A stretch of DNA of 64,000 bases from Haemaphysalis longicornis. Taxonomy: Eukaryota; Arthropoda; Arachnida; Ixodida; Ixodidae. The DNA is taken from assembly GCA_013339765.2 (NCBI GenBank), contig CM023456.1:89354797-89418796 (forward strand), in the 5' to 3' direction. The notes under the pieces were generated by a model. The model made no database searches and was not told the origin of the DNA. It saw only the letters and a program-made list of their open reading frames with translations. Shown here in pieces: positions 1 to 10,136 of this stretch. Made by a program: the position numbers and the translations under genes. Each line of letters starts with the position of its first letter. Positions within the stretch are counted from its first letter, which is position 1.

Positions 1-645
1 GATTTATTAGAAGTGAAAAATAAAAACATTTAGAAAGGGTGACAAAGTACGGGTGGAAAAGGTGCGGAGGGGGAATGAAAGCACATTCTTGATAAAAACA
101 GGCGCTAAACATCGTAATCTGTTCGATGGCTGAGGGGGCAGTTTGCTCGCACCATAACGCATGCAAGCACCGGAACGCATGCGAGCACCGGAACGGTGCT
201 TAGAGAGCACCGGAACGCATGCGAGCAAACGGCCCCCTCAGGACAATTTGGCGACCCACTGCAAAAAAATGTGAGTGCAACCCATTGTTTCAGGAAACTT
301 CAGTTCTGGCGAGATCACGCAACAAGACGACACGCGAAATCTGGGAGGCCTATCACATTTCAACACAGCAGACCGAATGCGTGAGCTCATGCTCAATCGT
401 GCTGGCACCGCCTGAAATAGAATTCATGAAGAGCAGTCCATAGCAAGTAACCGTGGTAAATAATAGCGTCAAGCGCAGATAACGCTGTAGCTCAGGTCTA
501 CCAGCAAAGATAAAAAGCCATCGAACAGATTACGATGTTTAGCGCCTGTTTTTATCAAAAATGTGCTTTCATTCCCCCTTCCCACCTTTTCCACCCGTAC
601 TTTGTCACCCTTTTCAAATGTTTTTATTTTTCACTTCTAATAATC
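1..645. mobile_element. Foldback/MITE-like element with ~125-bp terminal inverted repeats
   Basis: The first ~127 bases reappear as their reverse complement at about 524-645, with only scattered mismatches, ending GATTATTAGAAGTG on one side and its complement on the other. The interior (about 400 bp) has no recognisable transposase. This is the structure of a non-autonomous foldback or long-TIR element. The left edge coincides with the window edge, so the true terminus and any target duplication on that side cannot be seen. The family is unknown. Confidence 0.7.
131..240. repeat. Internal palindrome with short GCATGCGAGCACCGGAAC-type repeats
   Basis: TGAGGGGGC at 131 is mirrored by GCCCCCTCA ending at 240. 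Between them the unit CGCATGCRAGCACCGGAAC is repeated about three times, with a further CCGGTGCT reversal in the centre. The stretch can fold on itself inside the larger foldback element. No coding potential is visible. Confidence 0.6.
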
Positions 646-755
646 CGTTGTTAGTTTGCGCTCGGGCTGTCCACGTCGTCCGTTATAATTCCTTTCAAGT
701 GTGTCCTTAGTAACCTCAAGCGCAGTTTTCAAACATGCAGAACCAACTAGCCCAA
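646..755 (-). repeat. Short dispersed module beginning TTGGGCTAGTTGGTT (copy 1)
   Basis: Read on the minus strand from 755, the stretch begins TTGGGCTAGTTGGTTC, continues to AAACTGCGCTTGAGG, then AAGGACAC, then GACGACGTGGACAG, and ends at GCGCAAACTAACAAC. Three other copies of the same kind of module lie at 7380-7460, 18357-18490 and 34548-34803. It directly abuts the foldback element on its left. From general familiarity I associate such stretches with tick Penelope-like element ends; that is inference. Confidence 0.5.
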
Positions 756-1330
756 TTCATCACCTTACTGAGGTTTTGCTTACCTGCTCAAAAGAGGGTG
801 TTTTTAGGAGATAGGAAGGTGGTACTTAGGTAGTGTTTAAGAAATGCTTGCGGGAATTCAAAGGGGTTAAAAAGGAGTATTTTTTACTTCCTCCAGGGCG
901 TTTTTCAGTGAATTTATGGAATTTTCCGGTGGTTGGCTAGGAGTCTATAGTTGCTCCCTTAGGGAGCATTTGTATAACTTGGGGGTGCTTTAGAAGGGTT
1001 TCAGGGGAGCTTTTTATTCTTTTTAATGGCGCTTTACCGAGGTTAAGGGAGCTTATGGGAGCATGTTGATGCTTTCTTGGGAGGCATTTACAAACCCAAA
1101 GGGAAGTTTTTGCCCACAAATGGGCATTGAGTCTTGCGAGCTATTTTTCTTTTCGCGCTCACAAATCGTTTTGGAGCCTTTACTGAAAGAAAGCAGTATG
1201 TTAATCACCATTAACAAGTTTTAATAAAAGGGTAAAATTTGGGATGGTATTTCGAAGTACAATGGTCGTTTTCTGAAAGCCTGGATTAAACTACTTGGCT
1301 TCCCTTCCTTTTTTCGGTTAAATCAAATCT
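756..1330. other. Unassigned AT-rich sequence
   Basis: No conserved reading frame, RNA gene or repeat end is recognised. The stretch has loosely repeated TTTTAGGAG/GGGAGC-type words at about 800-1090 but no clear period. Confidence 0.5.
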
Positions 1331-1425
1331 TTATTCAAACATCAACAACTACAACAGTTCTCGATGCTGGGGGGGCACAATAAAATGCCGTCGCTCGGCT
1401 TGACTAGGAGAGTGCCCCGTACACG
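1331..1425 (-). mobile_element. Possible LINE 3' end (minus strand)
   Basis: On the minus strand the sequence runs from a GC-richer stretch (GCCGAGCGACGGCATT) through a C-tract into GAATAAAGATTTGATTT, which resembles the polyadenylation-signal end of a CR1/L2-type LINE 3' UTR. No coding part remains. Only the ending supports the call, so it is weak. Confidence 0.3.
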
Positions 1426-2384
1426 AGGCAAAAAGTAGACAATGCGTGAGACACATAAATGCGTGTAAATTTCACACAGCTATGCAACTTGCACACAGCT
1501 ATGTGAATTTCACACAACTGTGCGAATAAACCTACTATGCACATAAACAAAGCTACACCGGCACATTCTTGTTTAATTTATACAAAAAAAAGTCATCAAC
1601 AAACCACCCGTGCTTGACCTACATCATAGATGCGGTTTTAAAGAAAAAAAATTAAATACATGCTTGATCGCTACCATCGTACTTTCATACCTTATAGAAA
1701 TTATCATGCAAGAATGAAAAATGGTTGCGACATTCTTAACGCAAATTGATTTTTCGATAATGACCATACAAACTAAAAAAAAAAGTTGTAGTTTCCCACA
1801 AAGGCATTATAAGGTAATAAATTAAAACAAAGCGTAAATAACACTGGTATTGAGATTCTTGAAATTATGTTCAATCATTTTATAGCCATAAAAAGCAACC
1901 GCACAACTGCTCCGACAAAATGTGATTATATCTAAGGTCCTCCCAGATATCTCGGTACTTGCAAGTTCTGAAGCGTGCTAAAAAAATCTGTAAAAACGAG
2001 AGTCATCCTTGGGTATTTCACATTATATATCCAAAAAATAGGCAAAAAAAGCACCACAGCCCTGTAAACAGTAAGGAAGCAAGGAAACAAAGCTGGCCAT
2101 ATGCATCTACGCCAACACCATCATTGGAGAACTGCAGGCATGGTGCGAGGGAAACTTTCCTTCTGAAAAAGCAACAAAAACGGAACATTCCGTCTGATCC
2201 AAAAACAGTTGACGTAAACACCTGCTCAAAATGTTCAGAGTAACACGAATAAAACGCAATGCAGACACCATGGTAAGAGCAACCTAGAATAACTGCAACA
2301 ATTTGGTGTAGTAACCAAAGCTTATAGACCAGGTTCACTATAAAGTTTCGATTAAATCAAGAATGCAACAGTGCTGCATTAAGT
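1426..2384. other. Unassigned AT-rich sequence
   Basis: Near 1470-1530 there are short repeats of CACACAGCTATGYRAMTT. Otherwise no gene, transposon end or RNA gene is recognised. The open frames here lack any recognisable domain. Confidence 0.5.
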
Positions 2385-2470
2385 TAGGTGTAGATATGGG
2401 GCTGGAGGCCTTGGGGAAAGGCATTTGTCCTGGAGTGGACAAAATGAGGCTGATGATGATAATGACGAAA
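2385..2470 (+). mobile_element. RTE-clade LINE 3' tail
   Basis: The stretch contains GGCCTTGGGGAAAGGCATTTG, then TCCTGGAGTGGACAAAATGA, then GGCTGATGATGATAATGA. This order (paired GGCC/AGGC words, TGGAGTGGACA, then a GATGAT tail) is characteristic of arthropod RTE LINE 3' ends. It is a heavily 5'-truncated copy with no coding sequence left. Confidence 0.65.
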
Positions 2471-2472
2471 TA

Positions 2473-3032
2473 CAGTAGACGCTCATTAATTTGAACCTGA
2501 AGGGAACAAAATCTAGATCAAGTTAAGTGCAGTTCGAATTAGAAAGCGGGCGTTAGTAATGAAAGTCCGGCTTTTTCCGGCCTATTCTGCAACTGTAGCT
2601 GATCGCAGGCCAAACTATCAGGCACTACAAAAACGTGCAACAGCTCGAGCCAAACCATGGCAGCACCTGCTGTGGAAGTCAAAACATGCTACGGCTTCTA
2701 ATGCACAAGAGCACTGGCACGCTGGTTCAGCCAGGCAAGTGAACTTTGCACTATGTGCACACCTGCTTGTGCTTCTCACTCATTTTATTGGGTGTCCAGT
2801 CTATTTCGTTTGGTTTTGCAGTACATTGTATTCACTATGGGCCAATGTTTATATACCCAAGGAGCAGTGTAAGCCAAGGGCTGCTAGTTCGAACGTACTT
2901 TTGTGAATACCGTCCCATTGGAATTTTCGGGAGTTTTCCCCCACTGAAATACAGTGTCGAATTGGGGCCAGGACATGATTTTGGATTAACTTATTTTAAG
3001 TTAACCAATCTCGAACTAACAAGCTTTCACTG
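2473..3032. mobile_element. pogo/Tigger-like MITE, 560 bp, TA target
   Basis: The left end CAGTAGACGCTCATTAATTT follows TA (2471-2472). The right end, read in reverse, is CAGTGAAAGCTTGTTAGTTC and is followed by TA (3033-3034). The ends match at roughly two thirds of positions and follow the CAGT...TTAATTCGAA pattern of pogo-group elements. The interior has short open frames without transposase motifs, so it is non-autonomous. Confidence 0.6.
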
Positions 3033-4146
3033 TATGAGATTTGCTTCTTTACGGCAATAAAAGGTTTTTAGTCGCCATTGTGGTACATCAGTGGTTCAAT
3101 CAAGATCAGTCTCTGTAGCAACCTCAGCTTGCAATTTCATCACAGAACGTGATGTATGCCTGGCTCCAAATAAACAAACCTAACTTGCAAGCTTTAGAAG
3201 ATTACAGACACAAACTTTTTGTGTTACGTTTTTTCACTGTTATGGGTGCCTATCAGCCCACTAGTTATTGATCGGCACATTGGATGGTCGGACACTGCTT
3301 AAATAATTTACAGCCTCGAGGAACAGGAGCAGGAGTAGGATAACTCTTTAGCAGACTAAGAGCATTCACTGTCATGACCTATCCACGCAGCCCCACCAGC
3401 TGAAATGTTGGCGACGATTCTGCAGTGACTTAGCAGCCACGGGATTTCAATTGCGTGAGCATTTATGAACGCGTGGTGGAATGTTTGCCGTATCTGTCAC
3501 CAGTCTACTTGGTTGAGAGACCATTGCAAAGAGAGGACCACTGTGTGTCCATGGCTATTTAACACACAATCAGTTGAAGGAAACAACTTTCAACGTCAGC
3601 AGTGCACTTTTGTCAGGCTAATAAAGTGACTAAGCTGGTTCCACTGGTTTAAAATAGCTCCATGTCCAATGCTAGAAAGCAACCTTCTATCCTCGGAAAA
3701 ATCTTCACCGTCGACTTTGTCCACTGGTCCTTTGCACTCAATACAATGTGAATGAGAAGAGCTCCTGAGGCATATATTATTTCGAAACTGAGTTCAACCG
3801 CATGCCCCTGTCAACAATTATACTGCTGACTCTGGAAAGGCTCTACCCGATGCTACATTACACAGCATCTATACAATGCAGCTAAAAAAATGGCCCGCCA
3901 AGCTGGCTCGTCTTCTATGGTGTTGTGCTGCGAGTGTTTCTTCGCAGCGCCATAAACTGACAAAATAGTTGTGGACTGGAATAGCTGAAAGTGGGTAAAA
4001 TTTTCATACTCCAATGGGTAAACACGCAATGAGGCACAAAACTATATGCACCTAAAAACCCCTCATGAATTGCATACCAGCAGACTGAAATGGCACTGCC
4101 AAATAATGTTTCTTACACTAATATGGTATACTGTAGACAAATAATA
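3033..4146. other. Unassigned sequence
   Basis: No conserved frame or repeat boundary is recognised in this ~1.1 kb. It ends where the Tigger-like element begins at about 4148. Confidence 0.45.
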
Positions 4147-4147
4147 C

Positions 4148-5788
4148 CATATTCACTCGAATGATGGACGGTCATGTTTTTTAAAAGGTTGTTTAGGGAA
4201 GTCAGGGGTGATCTTAGATTCAAAAATGCGACTTTCCTGTATTTCCTTAAAATTCAACGCCATCTTGCAGCCTCAGGCTTTCAGCTTGAAGGTTTTAAGG
4301 CTTCATTTTGCTTATTCAAACGTTGTGGACACAGCTCTCAATATTCCGTGCTTGGTTGCGCACACTGCCGAGTGACCTCGAGCAACACCTGTGTTCACAC
4401 CCCAATAGGACCCATCAAGCGGTGACACTACACTGGGGTTTTTAAGCGGCAGGTAGTTTTGGATGCAAAAGGAACTTCAAAACCTCCAAGCGCAGTGTGA
4501 CCTCTGCATGGATGAGGAGAATGTGTGCCGATGGCAGACGCAGTGGAACGAACTTTTCAAATGCGCTGCTAAGCAAATGCCCTTCACAAGACCTCAGAAA
4601 GGTCGGCACCACGGGGTAGAGATGGATGTCACTGACTTTATCCGGCAGCAAAACAAGGTAGAATGCCTGTGACGATGAAGATACTACAGGGGAAGGGAAG
4701 GGAGGTTGAAAAAATTCGAGGTGTCGCATGGACTCAGCTCAAAGCCAGCAAGGGCTCGGTCACTGGTTTTATGAAGCAGGTCGGGTTCAGCCTCTGAAGG
4801 CAAACGTCTGTGGGATAAAACCTAGCTGCTGACATTAGGGAGAGGCTAGCCGCATTCCAGCCCTTTGTTGTCAAGAAGCAGCCGGAAAGAGTGGGACAGA
4901 TCAGTAACCCCGATCAGACCACAGTGTATAGGCAGGGCTGTGGCCTACACAGCGAATGTAGAAGGGCGCTAAACAAGCGAAAATGAAAACTGCGGGCTAC
5001 GAGAACCCACGCACCACCGTTACGTCCATGTTGCTCATCTGATGGGTGAAAGCTGATGCCCCGATTATTTTAGGGGGAAGTTTTCAACCTGAGAAAGTTT
5101 ATGCTAAAAACGTTCTCGAGTGAGATCATGAGAATGGGTGGATGAAGTGGAAGCCCTCATCAAAGATTCAATGAAGACTGGCAACGCCGTGGGCTTAGCT
5201 GTTTAAGGAGTCCCTCCTACCATGGTTACCTGACAGGTGCTGTTAAGTCTAGGCTTTCAGAAGGTGGTACAGACATTGTGGTAATACCGACAGTATGATG
5301 AGTCCGCTACAACTGCTCGACGTGGCCATCAACAAGCCATGTAGGGAAAGGCTGCGGAAGTGTTACAATGACTGGTTGACGCTGCAATACCACCAACTCA
5401 CACATACCCGGTGCACCAAGCGCGCTTCACTCAGCCAAAAAGCAAACTAGGATAACTGAAGAATTGGGGCAAAATTCCGGCCGAGCCAATTGTGCGGGAC
5501 TTACATAACTGCAGCGTCTGGAATGCGCTGGACGGAACTAAGGACAGTGCGCTGTGGGAAGAGCCTAGCAACGAAAACGACAACGATGTCGACAAAGACG
5601 ACGTCGACGAGTCAGCATTGAACATGCTTCGACCAGTGCAACAAATGCAGTTATGTCCATGCTATAGTCCCAAGTCCAGTGCCTTTTTTTCTTAGGCTTA
5701 CATTCGATGTAACTATTTTATTTTGCGACCTTTTGAATTTTGTGGGTCGGTTGGCCTAAGGTTCGCCTAAATTCGGAGTAAATACAGT
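4148..5788 (+). mobile_element. pogo/Tigger-family DNA transposon remnant, copy 1
   Basis: The element begins ACCATATTCACTCGAATG after TA. Its right end read in reverse is ACTGTATTTACTCCGAATTT, giving a diverged terminal inverted repeat of about 28 bp. Between them lies a decayed CENP-B/DDE-type transposase frame. Copy 2 of the same family lies in the opposite orientation at 6082-7712, so the two form a tail-to-tail inverted pair with a spacer of about 290 bp. The size, about 1.6 kb, is shorter than a complete autonomous Tigger. Confidence 0.8.
4450..5640 (+). pseudogene. Decayed pogo/Tigger (CENP-B-like, DDE) transposase
   Basis: Several short blocks in different frames match the expected transposase order. 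A block around 4870-4929 reads VGQISNPDQTTVY, equivalent to the family's N-A/P-D-Q-T segment that carries the first catalytic Asp region. HENGWMKWK near 5130 corresponds to the E-K-G-W-M motif. A block at 5295-5378 (MMSPLQLLDVAINKP...NDWL) matches the GMTSQLQPLD segment before the last catalytic region. WNALDGTKDSALWEE at 5519-5565 is the conserved C-terminus, followed by an acidic Asp-rich tail. The blocks are separated by stops and frameshifts and the N-terminal DNA-binding part is barely readable. It cannot encode an active enzyme. DNA transposition would have been its role. Confidence 0.8.
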
Positions 5789-6234
5789 GGCTCCTTGACT
5801 GTTAATACGTTCACCACACCAAGCCGTAAAGAAAATAAATACAGGCCGTTGAAATGAAATTGCTACTTGAATAGGAACTGCAAACTGGTCCAGTTCTGTC
5901 AAAACCTAAAGTTTACAGCAAATACGTTTTCAAAATGCCAATTTCCTGAAAACTAATCTGAATCCAATCTGCAAGATTGCTTTAACACAGCAAAACCACA
6001 ATAGGAATTTACTTTACATCTGAGTCTTGAGTCAAAGCTGGTAGAAATATTTCGAAATGCACTGCTCAAAGACCACTCCAACTATAAAGTTACCATATCC
6101 CCGTGAATCTATGCCGGCCTCAATTTCTCAATTCTAGGTAGACCCCTGAAATGGATAAGTTCAGAAAATAAGAGACGCTTGCCTCGAATGTAAGCCGAAT
6201 AAAAGACATTGGACTGGTACTAGAACATGCACTT

Positions 6235-7300
6235 TCTATGCTTGTGGTGCTCGTCGTACATGTTCAAAGCTAACTCGTCGTCGTCGTTTTGTTTGACATC
6301 GATGCCCCCTTCCTCCAGTGCTATCCTCACTTTTGTCCAGCGCCTTAAAGACGGTGCAGTTACGGAAGGCCCGCACCATTAGCTCGGCCACAATTTCGCC
6401 TCTCTGCGGTGACTCAAGATTGTCACTTGGTTCATTGAAGCACACTTGATGCGCCTACTAGGTGTGAGTTGGTGGTCATGCAGCGTCAACTAGCCATATA
6501 AAATTTCCGCAGCATGTACCTAAATGCCTTGTCTATGGCCACTTTGAGCGGTTGTAGCTGGCTCATCATAGGTCCGGGTATTACCGCAATGGTTGTACCA
6601 CCTTCTGAAGGCATGGACTTAACGGCACCTGTCAAGTACCATGGCAGAAGTGACCAGGACTAACACCTTAAACAGCGGAGCACACGGCGTTGCTAAAGTC
6701 TTCACCCAATCTCTGGTGAGGGCACCACTCATTCTCATGGGCTCGTTTGACGTTTTTAGGAACAACTTTCCCAGCTGGAAGAGTCTTCCCCTAAAATGAT
6801 TTAGGACAGCTACTTCCGCCCCTTCGGCCGTGCAGTACATCACGGTGGTGTGCTGCATCTCGTAGCCTGCAGATTTGACTTTCAGTTGTTTCTCATCTTC
6901 CAGTTGCTTCTTGATAACAAGCGCTGGAATGTGACTAGCTTTTCATCGAAGTCAGGGGGTTGGTTTTGGCACACAGATGTCCATCGCCTCAGTATAAACC
7001 TGAACCGCTTCATAAAACGAGTGATCCTGCCTCAGCTGGCCTTGAACTGAGTCTGTGCGACGCCTCAAAGTTTATGATCTCCCTTGCTTTCGCCTGCATT
7101 ATCTCTGTCGTCACAGGCATTCAACGCTTTCTTTGGTTCCGGATAAAGTCAGCGACATACTTCTTAACCTTATGGTGTCGACTTTTGTTCGGTCCTGTGA
7201 AGGACATTTGCTTGGCAGTGCAGTTCGAAAGTTCGTTCTACTGAGATGGCACTGTGCTTGGAGGTTTGAAGTTCTCTCGACTTCCAAAACTAGCTACTGC
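6235..7300 (-). pseudogene. Decayed Tigger transposase, copy 2
   Basis: Minus-strand blocks include MMSQLQPLKVAIDKAF (about 6500-6572), the same segment as in copy 1 and closer to the family form. There is also FKALDKSEDS near 6320-6350 in place of the NALDGTEDD C-terminal motif, and VADFIRNQ-like sequence near 7150. Stops and frameshifts separate the blocks. The shared order with copy 1, including the Lys/Asp-rich C-terminal tail, shows the two belong to one family. It is non-functional. Confidence 0.72.
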
Positions 7301-7379
7301 TTCAAACGGCGTGGTGCAGTGGCACCCGCTTGTGGGCGCCGCTGTGCTGCCAACACGGCCACTTCTCTAGGTGCCCGGG

Positions 7380-7460
7380 AATGTGTCTGTGTTTTCTTCC
7401 TACGTCCTGTGGTTTTCGTTCAAGCTGAAGTTTTCTAGTCGATATGAACCAACTCGCCCA
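7380..7460 (-). repeat. Dispersed GGGCGAGTTGGTT module (copy 2) inside Tigger copy 2
   Basis: On the minus strand from 7460 it begins TTGGGCGAGTTGGTTC and continues through a purine-rich stretch ending GAAAACACAGACAC. The equivalent place in Tigger copy 1 (about 4390-4400) lacks this sequence, so it is an insertion. Confidence 0.5.
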
Positions 7461-7712
7461 AACCCAAGCAATTCTACTTCTCGAGGTCTTGTGACGGTGT
7501 GAGCGATCAAGCACGGAACGCGTAGAGCTGGCTTCACAACATTCGAACAAGCAAAATAAAGCCCCCAATCCTGGAAGCTGCAAGCCTGTGGCTGCGAGAT
7601 GCTGTTGAGTGTCTAGTGGTGACAGGAAAGCCACATCCTCATGTCTAAGCCGACCCCATGACTTTTTTGAAAAACGTGTTTTTCGTAATTGCGTAGCTTC
7701 GAGTTAATAAGT

Positions 7713-8079
7713 ATCAGCGAGGTGCGGGTAGCTTGACTGACAAACTTCTGGGCACCAGTTTGATCCAGCTGAGTTGCTGGGTACCTGCAACAGGCGATGA
7801 AACACCCATGATGGAAACGGCCTACAAAACAAATGGTTTGCCACAACCAGTTATCTCGCAGCGGTTAAACCCAGATGTATGCCTAGCGAGTTTGTGCATG
7901 CAGGCATGTACACGCCATTGTGCGTGTACCTAAATTCGTTAAATATACCAGAAAGCGCCCAACGATAAACTTTCCCGGTTGCCCACCCCCCTTCCCGTGT
8001 TTCTTATTGAAACTTTCGACCCTAGTTTGCCTCAAAACAAAAAAGCTTGTGAAGTAAGGGGACACTGAAGATGGTTTAT
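7713..8079. other. Unassigned sequence between Tigger copy 2 and the Penelope-like pair
   Basis: No gene, RNA gene or repeat terminus is recognised. Homology with the Penelope-like 3' region begins only at about 8080-8150. Confidence 0.4.
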
Positions 8080-8560
8080 TTGTTTCTAAAACGGACGATT
8101 AAGTGATCTGGTACATAGTAATAGCGCAGGCAACATGAGACAAAAAGAGGGCAAGAAACATAGCGGTGACAAATAACTGATTTTATTGCTTATGCCAGAG
8201 GTTTTTATACATGCATAGGCAAAAAACAAGGAAAAACAAAAGGAAACACTAAATTCTACGTGAACACTTCAGAGGGCGTGAGCGTCAGCATGATAATGAC
8301 GACATTTTCTTTCCATGTTAATCTGCTTACGGAGCAAGAAGTGCAATCAATACAACATACAAACCCTTTTAAAAACCACAAGAGCTGTTTGGAAACCAAA
8401 CATTGATTAACAAGGTCGGGTACTCTGCGCCAAGAATCGACGCTCCTTATCTGAGAGGGCAATAAATATGGTGCCTACACATTGCTCGCATAACGTTTTT
8501 ATTTCCGTGGCCTCTAAGATTTCTCACACGATTTGGTTTTACCTTACTCGTCAGCTCACA
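8080..8560 (-). mobile_element. Penelope-like element 3' end (minus-strand copy)
   Basis: On the minus strand, EILEATEIK followed by LSDKERRFLAQST (about 8535-8405) matches the C-terminal end of the GIY-YIG endonuclease domain of Penelope-like elements. The 3' UTR follows and shares about 250 bp with the plus-strand copy at 9240-9535. This copy's UTR also contains TATAAAAACCTCTGGCATAA and AATAAAATCAGTTATTTG, absent from the other copy. Only the 3' end of the element is present. Confidence 0.7.
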
Positions 8561-8707
8561 GCAAACTCGTGGAAAAGACACAAACCTAGTGTCTTTTGGC
8601 AACGCGGTACCCAACGTGTGTTCTGCAGCTGTTGCTGTGTTGATGTTCTGAAAAACAAAAGAAAAGGAAGCACTACCAGACTGAGTCTAGCTCCCAAACA
8701 AAAAAGG

Positions 8708-8806
8708 CACGGCACCATCGTGGCACCATGGCACCATGCATGCATGGCCAAATCGCACCATGGCACCATGCGTACATGGCACCATCGCAATGGGGCCATG
8801 CATGCA
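8708..8806. repeat. Degenerate GGCACCATG short tandem repeat
   Basis: The word GGCACCATG or a close variant occurs about six times in 100 bp, mixed with GCATGCATGG. It sits at the hinge between the two inverted Penelope-like copies. The spacing is irregular and there are no spacers of constant length, so it is simple low-complexity sequence. Confidence 0.6.
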
Positions 8807-8807
8807 C

Positions 8808-9536
8808 AGTTTCCCCATAGACTGACGAAAAGTATGAAGCGGCGGAAATGTGAAAGGTGGGTGTTTTCAGCCCCCCTGAAACTGTCCCTGAATGTGCCAG
8901 AAAGTAAACTCGGGTATAACGATGCCTAACAAGTGTACGACGAAGCACCAGAACATGTTGCCTGCGCCGAAAAAGCAAGTTTATTTCCTGCATCTTTCGT
9001 GCGACAAGCATTACGTCGGCCAAACTGGCTGATGTTTGAATGACAGGCTGGGGGAGCACCACTACATCTGTTTGAAAACGTTCAGTGCTCACCCCACCCA
9101 GCATTGGCGCGACTGCGTCAGCAAATGCCAGCCGCTCCTCGACCAGAGCATTGGCGATAGGGGGAGCACGCAAACCAAATTGTACGGGAAATCTTACAGG
9201 CTACGGAAATGAAGTTAGACGACCAATGCGCAAGCACTCCTGCTAAAGAAGGAGTGTCGATTTTTGGAGCAAAGTACCCGACCTTGTTAATCAATGTTTG
9301 GTTTTCAACAGCTCTTGCTGTTTTTAAAGGGGTTTGTTTGTTGTATTGATTCCACTTCTTTATCCCGCAAACATATTAATGCGGAAAGAAAACGTCAAAT
9401 CATCATGATGAAATGCTCACACCCTCTCAAGTGTTCATATGCAAATTTAGTATTTCCTTGTTTTTGCTTTTCGTTGTTTTTTTCCTATGCGTGCCCTCTT
9501 CTTTTCGTCTGGTGTTGTTTGCGCTGTTACTCTATA
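8808..9536 (+). mobile_element. Penelope-like element 3' portion (plus-strand copy)
   Basis: This copy contains the end of the reverse transcriptase, the GIY-YIG endonuclease and the 3' UTR. It is inverted relative to 8080-8560, and about 260 bp (9240-9500) pair with 8155-8450. Its 3' UTR is interrupted or ended at 9537 by a TA-flanked MITE. Penelope-like elements are known to form partial, inverted and tandem copies during integration, which fits this arrangement. Confidence 0.72.
8810..9290 (+). pseudogene. Penelope-like RT C-terminus plus GIY-YIG endonuclease, broken
   Basis: The frame opens with PHRLTKSMKRRK...VFSAPLKLS (about 8815-8890), which corresponds to the RT-to-endonuclease linker of Penelope-like ORFs. 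After a frame change, VYFLHLSCDKHYVGQTG (from about 8977) carries the GIY-YIG-equivalent VYF...YVG motif. It is followed at once by a stop where the family has Arg, then CLNDRLGEHH with the conserved Arg-Leu-x-Glu-His. Then come WRDCVSKCQPLL and NQIVREILQATEMK, and LLKKECRFLEQST ends the domain. At least one nonsense change and two frameshifts make it inactive. In intact elements this nuclease nicks target DNA for reverse transcription. Confidence 0.75.
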
Positions 9537-9538
9537 TA

Positions 9539-10134
9539 CCGTAATTACCCGATTCTAACGCGCACCTTTTTTCCGCAAAAATAGGTCGAAAAATCACATG
9601 CGCCTTAGAATCGAATACAAAACCGAAACTGCCGAAACAACAGAAATTTCGTCTCGCCCATCGCCATCTCAAGATAGCGCCAAAGCTTTTAGCAACAATT
9701 TTTCGGACGCAGGAAGCATAGGCGCCAGGCTTAAATTTTCTATCGGCGTTCACACAAATCGTCAAATCGTTCCATTTGCGCCACTTGATAACAGCAATGG
9801 CAGCAGCGGCTCTCGCGCGTTCAAAACGAAGTGGTCGGCTGAGGCGTGGGCCACGATGCCATCGATCATGGTTGAACTTTTGTTATAAAGTGTGGCATCG
9901 CGAACGCGTTTGACGGCACCAAGGACGAGTAGTTGTGGTCAGCGGAGAGCGACGAGGAGGGAGATGGGTGAGATTACTTTGAGAAATAAATCGCCCGTTT
10001 ATCTCGCATTCGTTTTTCTTGCTCACAAAGTTCCGTGCGCGCTACAATCGGAAGTGCAAGTTTTTTCGTTTTTTCTGCCAGGAAAATAGGGTGCGCGTTA
10101 GAATCGGGGGCACGTTAGAATCGGGTAATTACGG
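9539..10134. mobile_element. Internally deleted pogo/Tigger-type element, 596 bp, TA target
   Basis: The left end CCGTAATTACCCGATTCTAA follows TA. The right end read in reverse starts CCGTAATTACCCGATTCTAA and is also followed by TA, giving a perfect 20-bp terminus. A fragment at 9888-9940 reads CGIANAFDGTKDE, stop, LW, which is the conserved C-terminal end of pogo/Tigger transposases. An AWATMPSIMVE segment precedes it. The rest of the transposase is deleted. It lies in or at the end of the Penelope-like 3' UTR. Confidence 0.78.
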
Positions 10135-10136
10135 TA

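Larger units (their letters stand above)
6082..7712 (-). mobile_element. pogo/Tigger-family DNA transposon remnant, copy 2 (inverted)
   Basis: On the minus strand this copy parallels copy 1 block for block. At its low-coordinate end the plus-strand sequence ACCATATCCCCGTGAATCTA resembles the copy 1 terminus. Homology at the high-coordinate end fades at about 7700-7712. It carries an insertion of about 90 bp relative to copy 1, at about 7380-7460, that matches a dispersed module seen elsewhere in the window. Confidence 0.75.

Noticed and set aside
8708..8806. GGCACCATG repeats as a CRISPR-like array
   Set aside because: Units are short and irregular with no uniform spacers, and the surroundings are eukaryotic.
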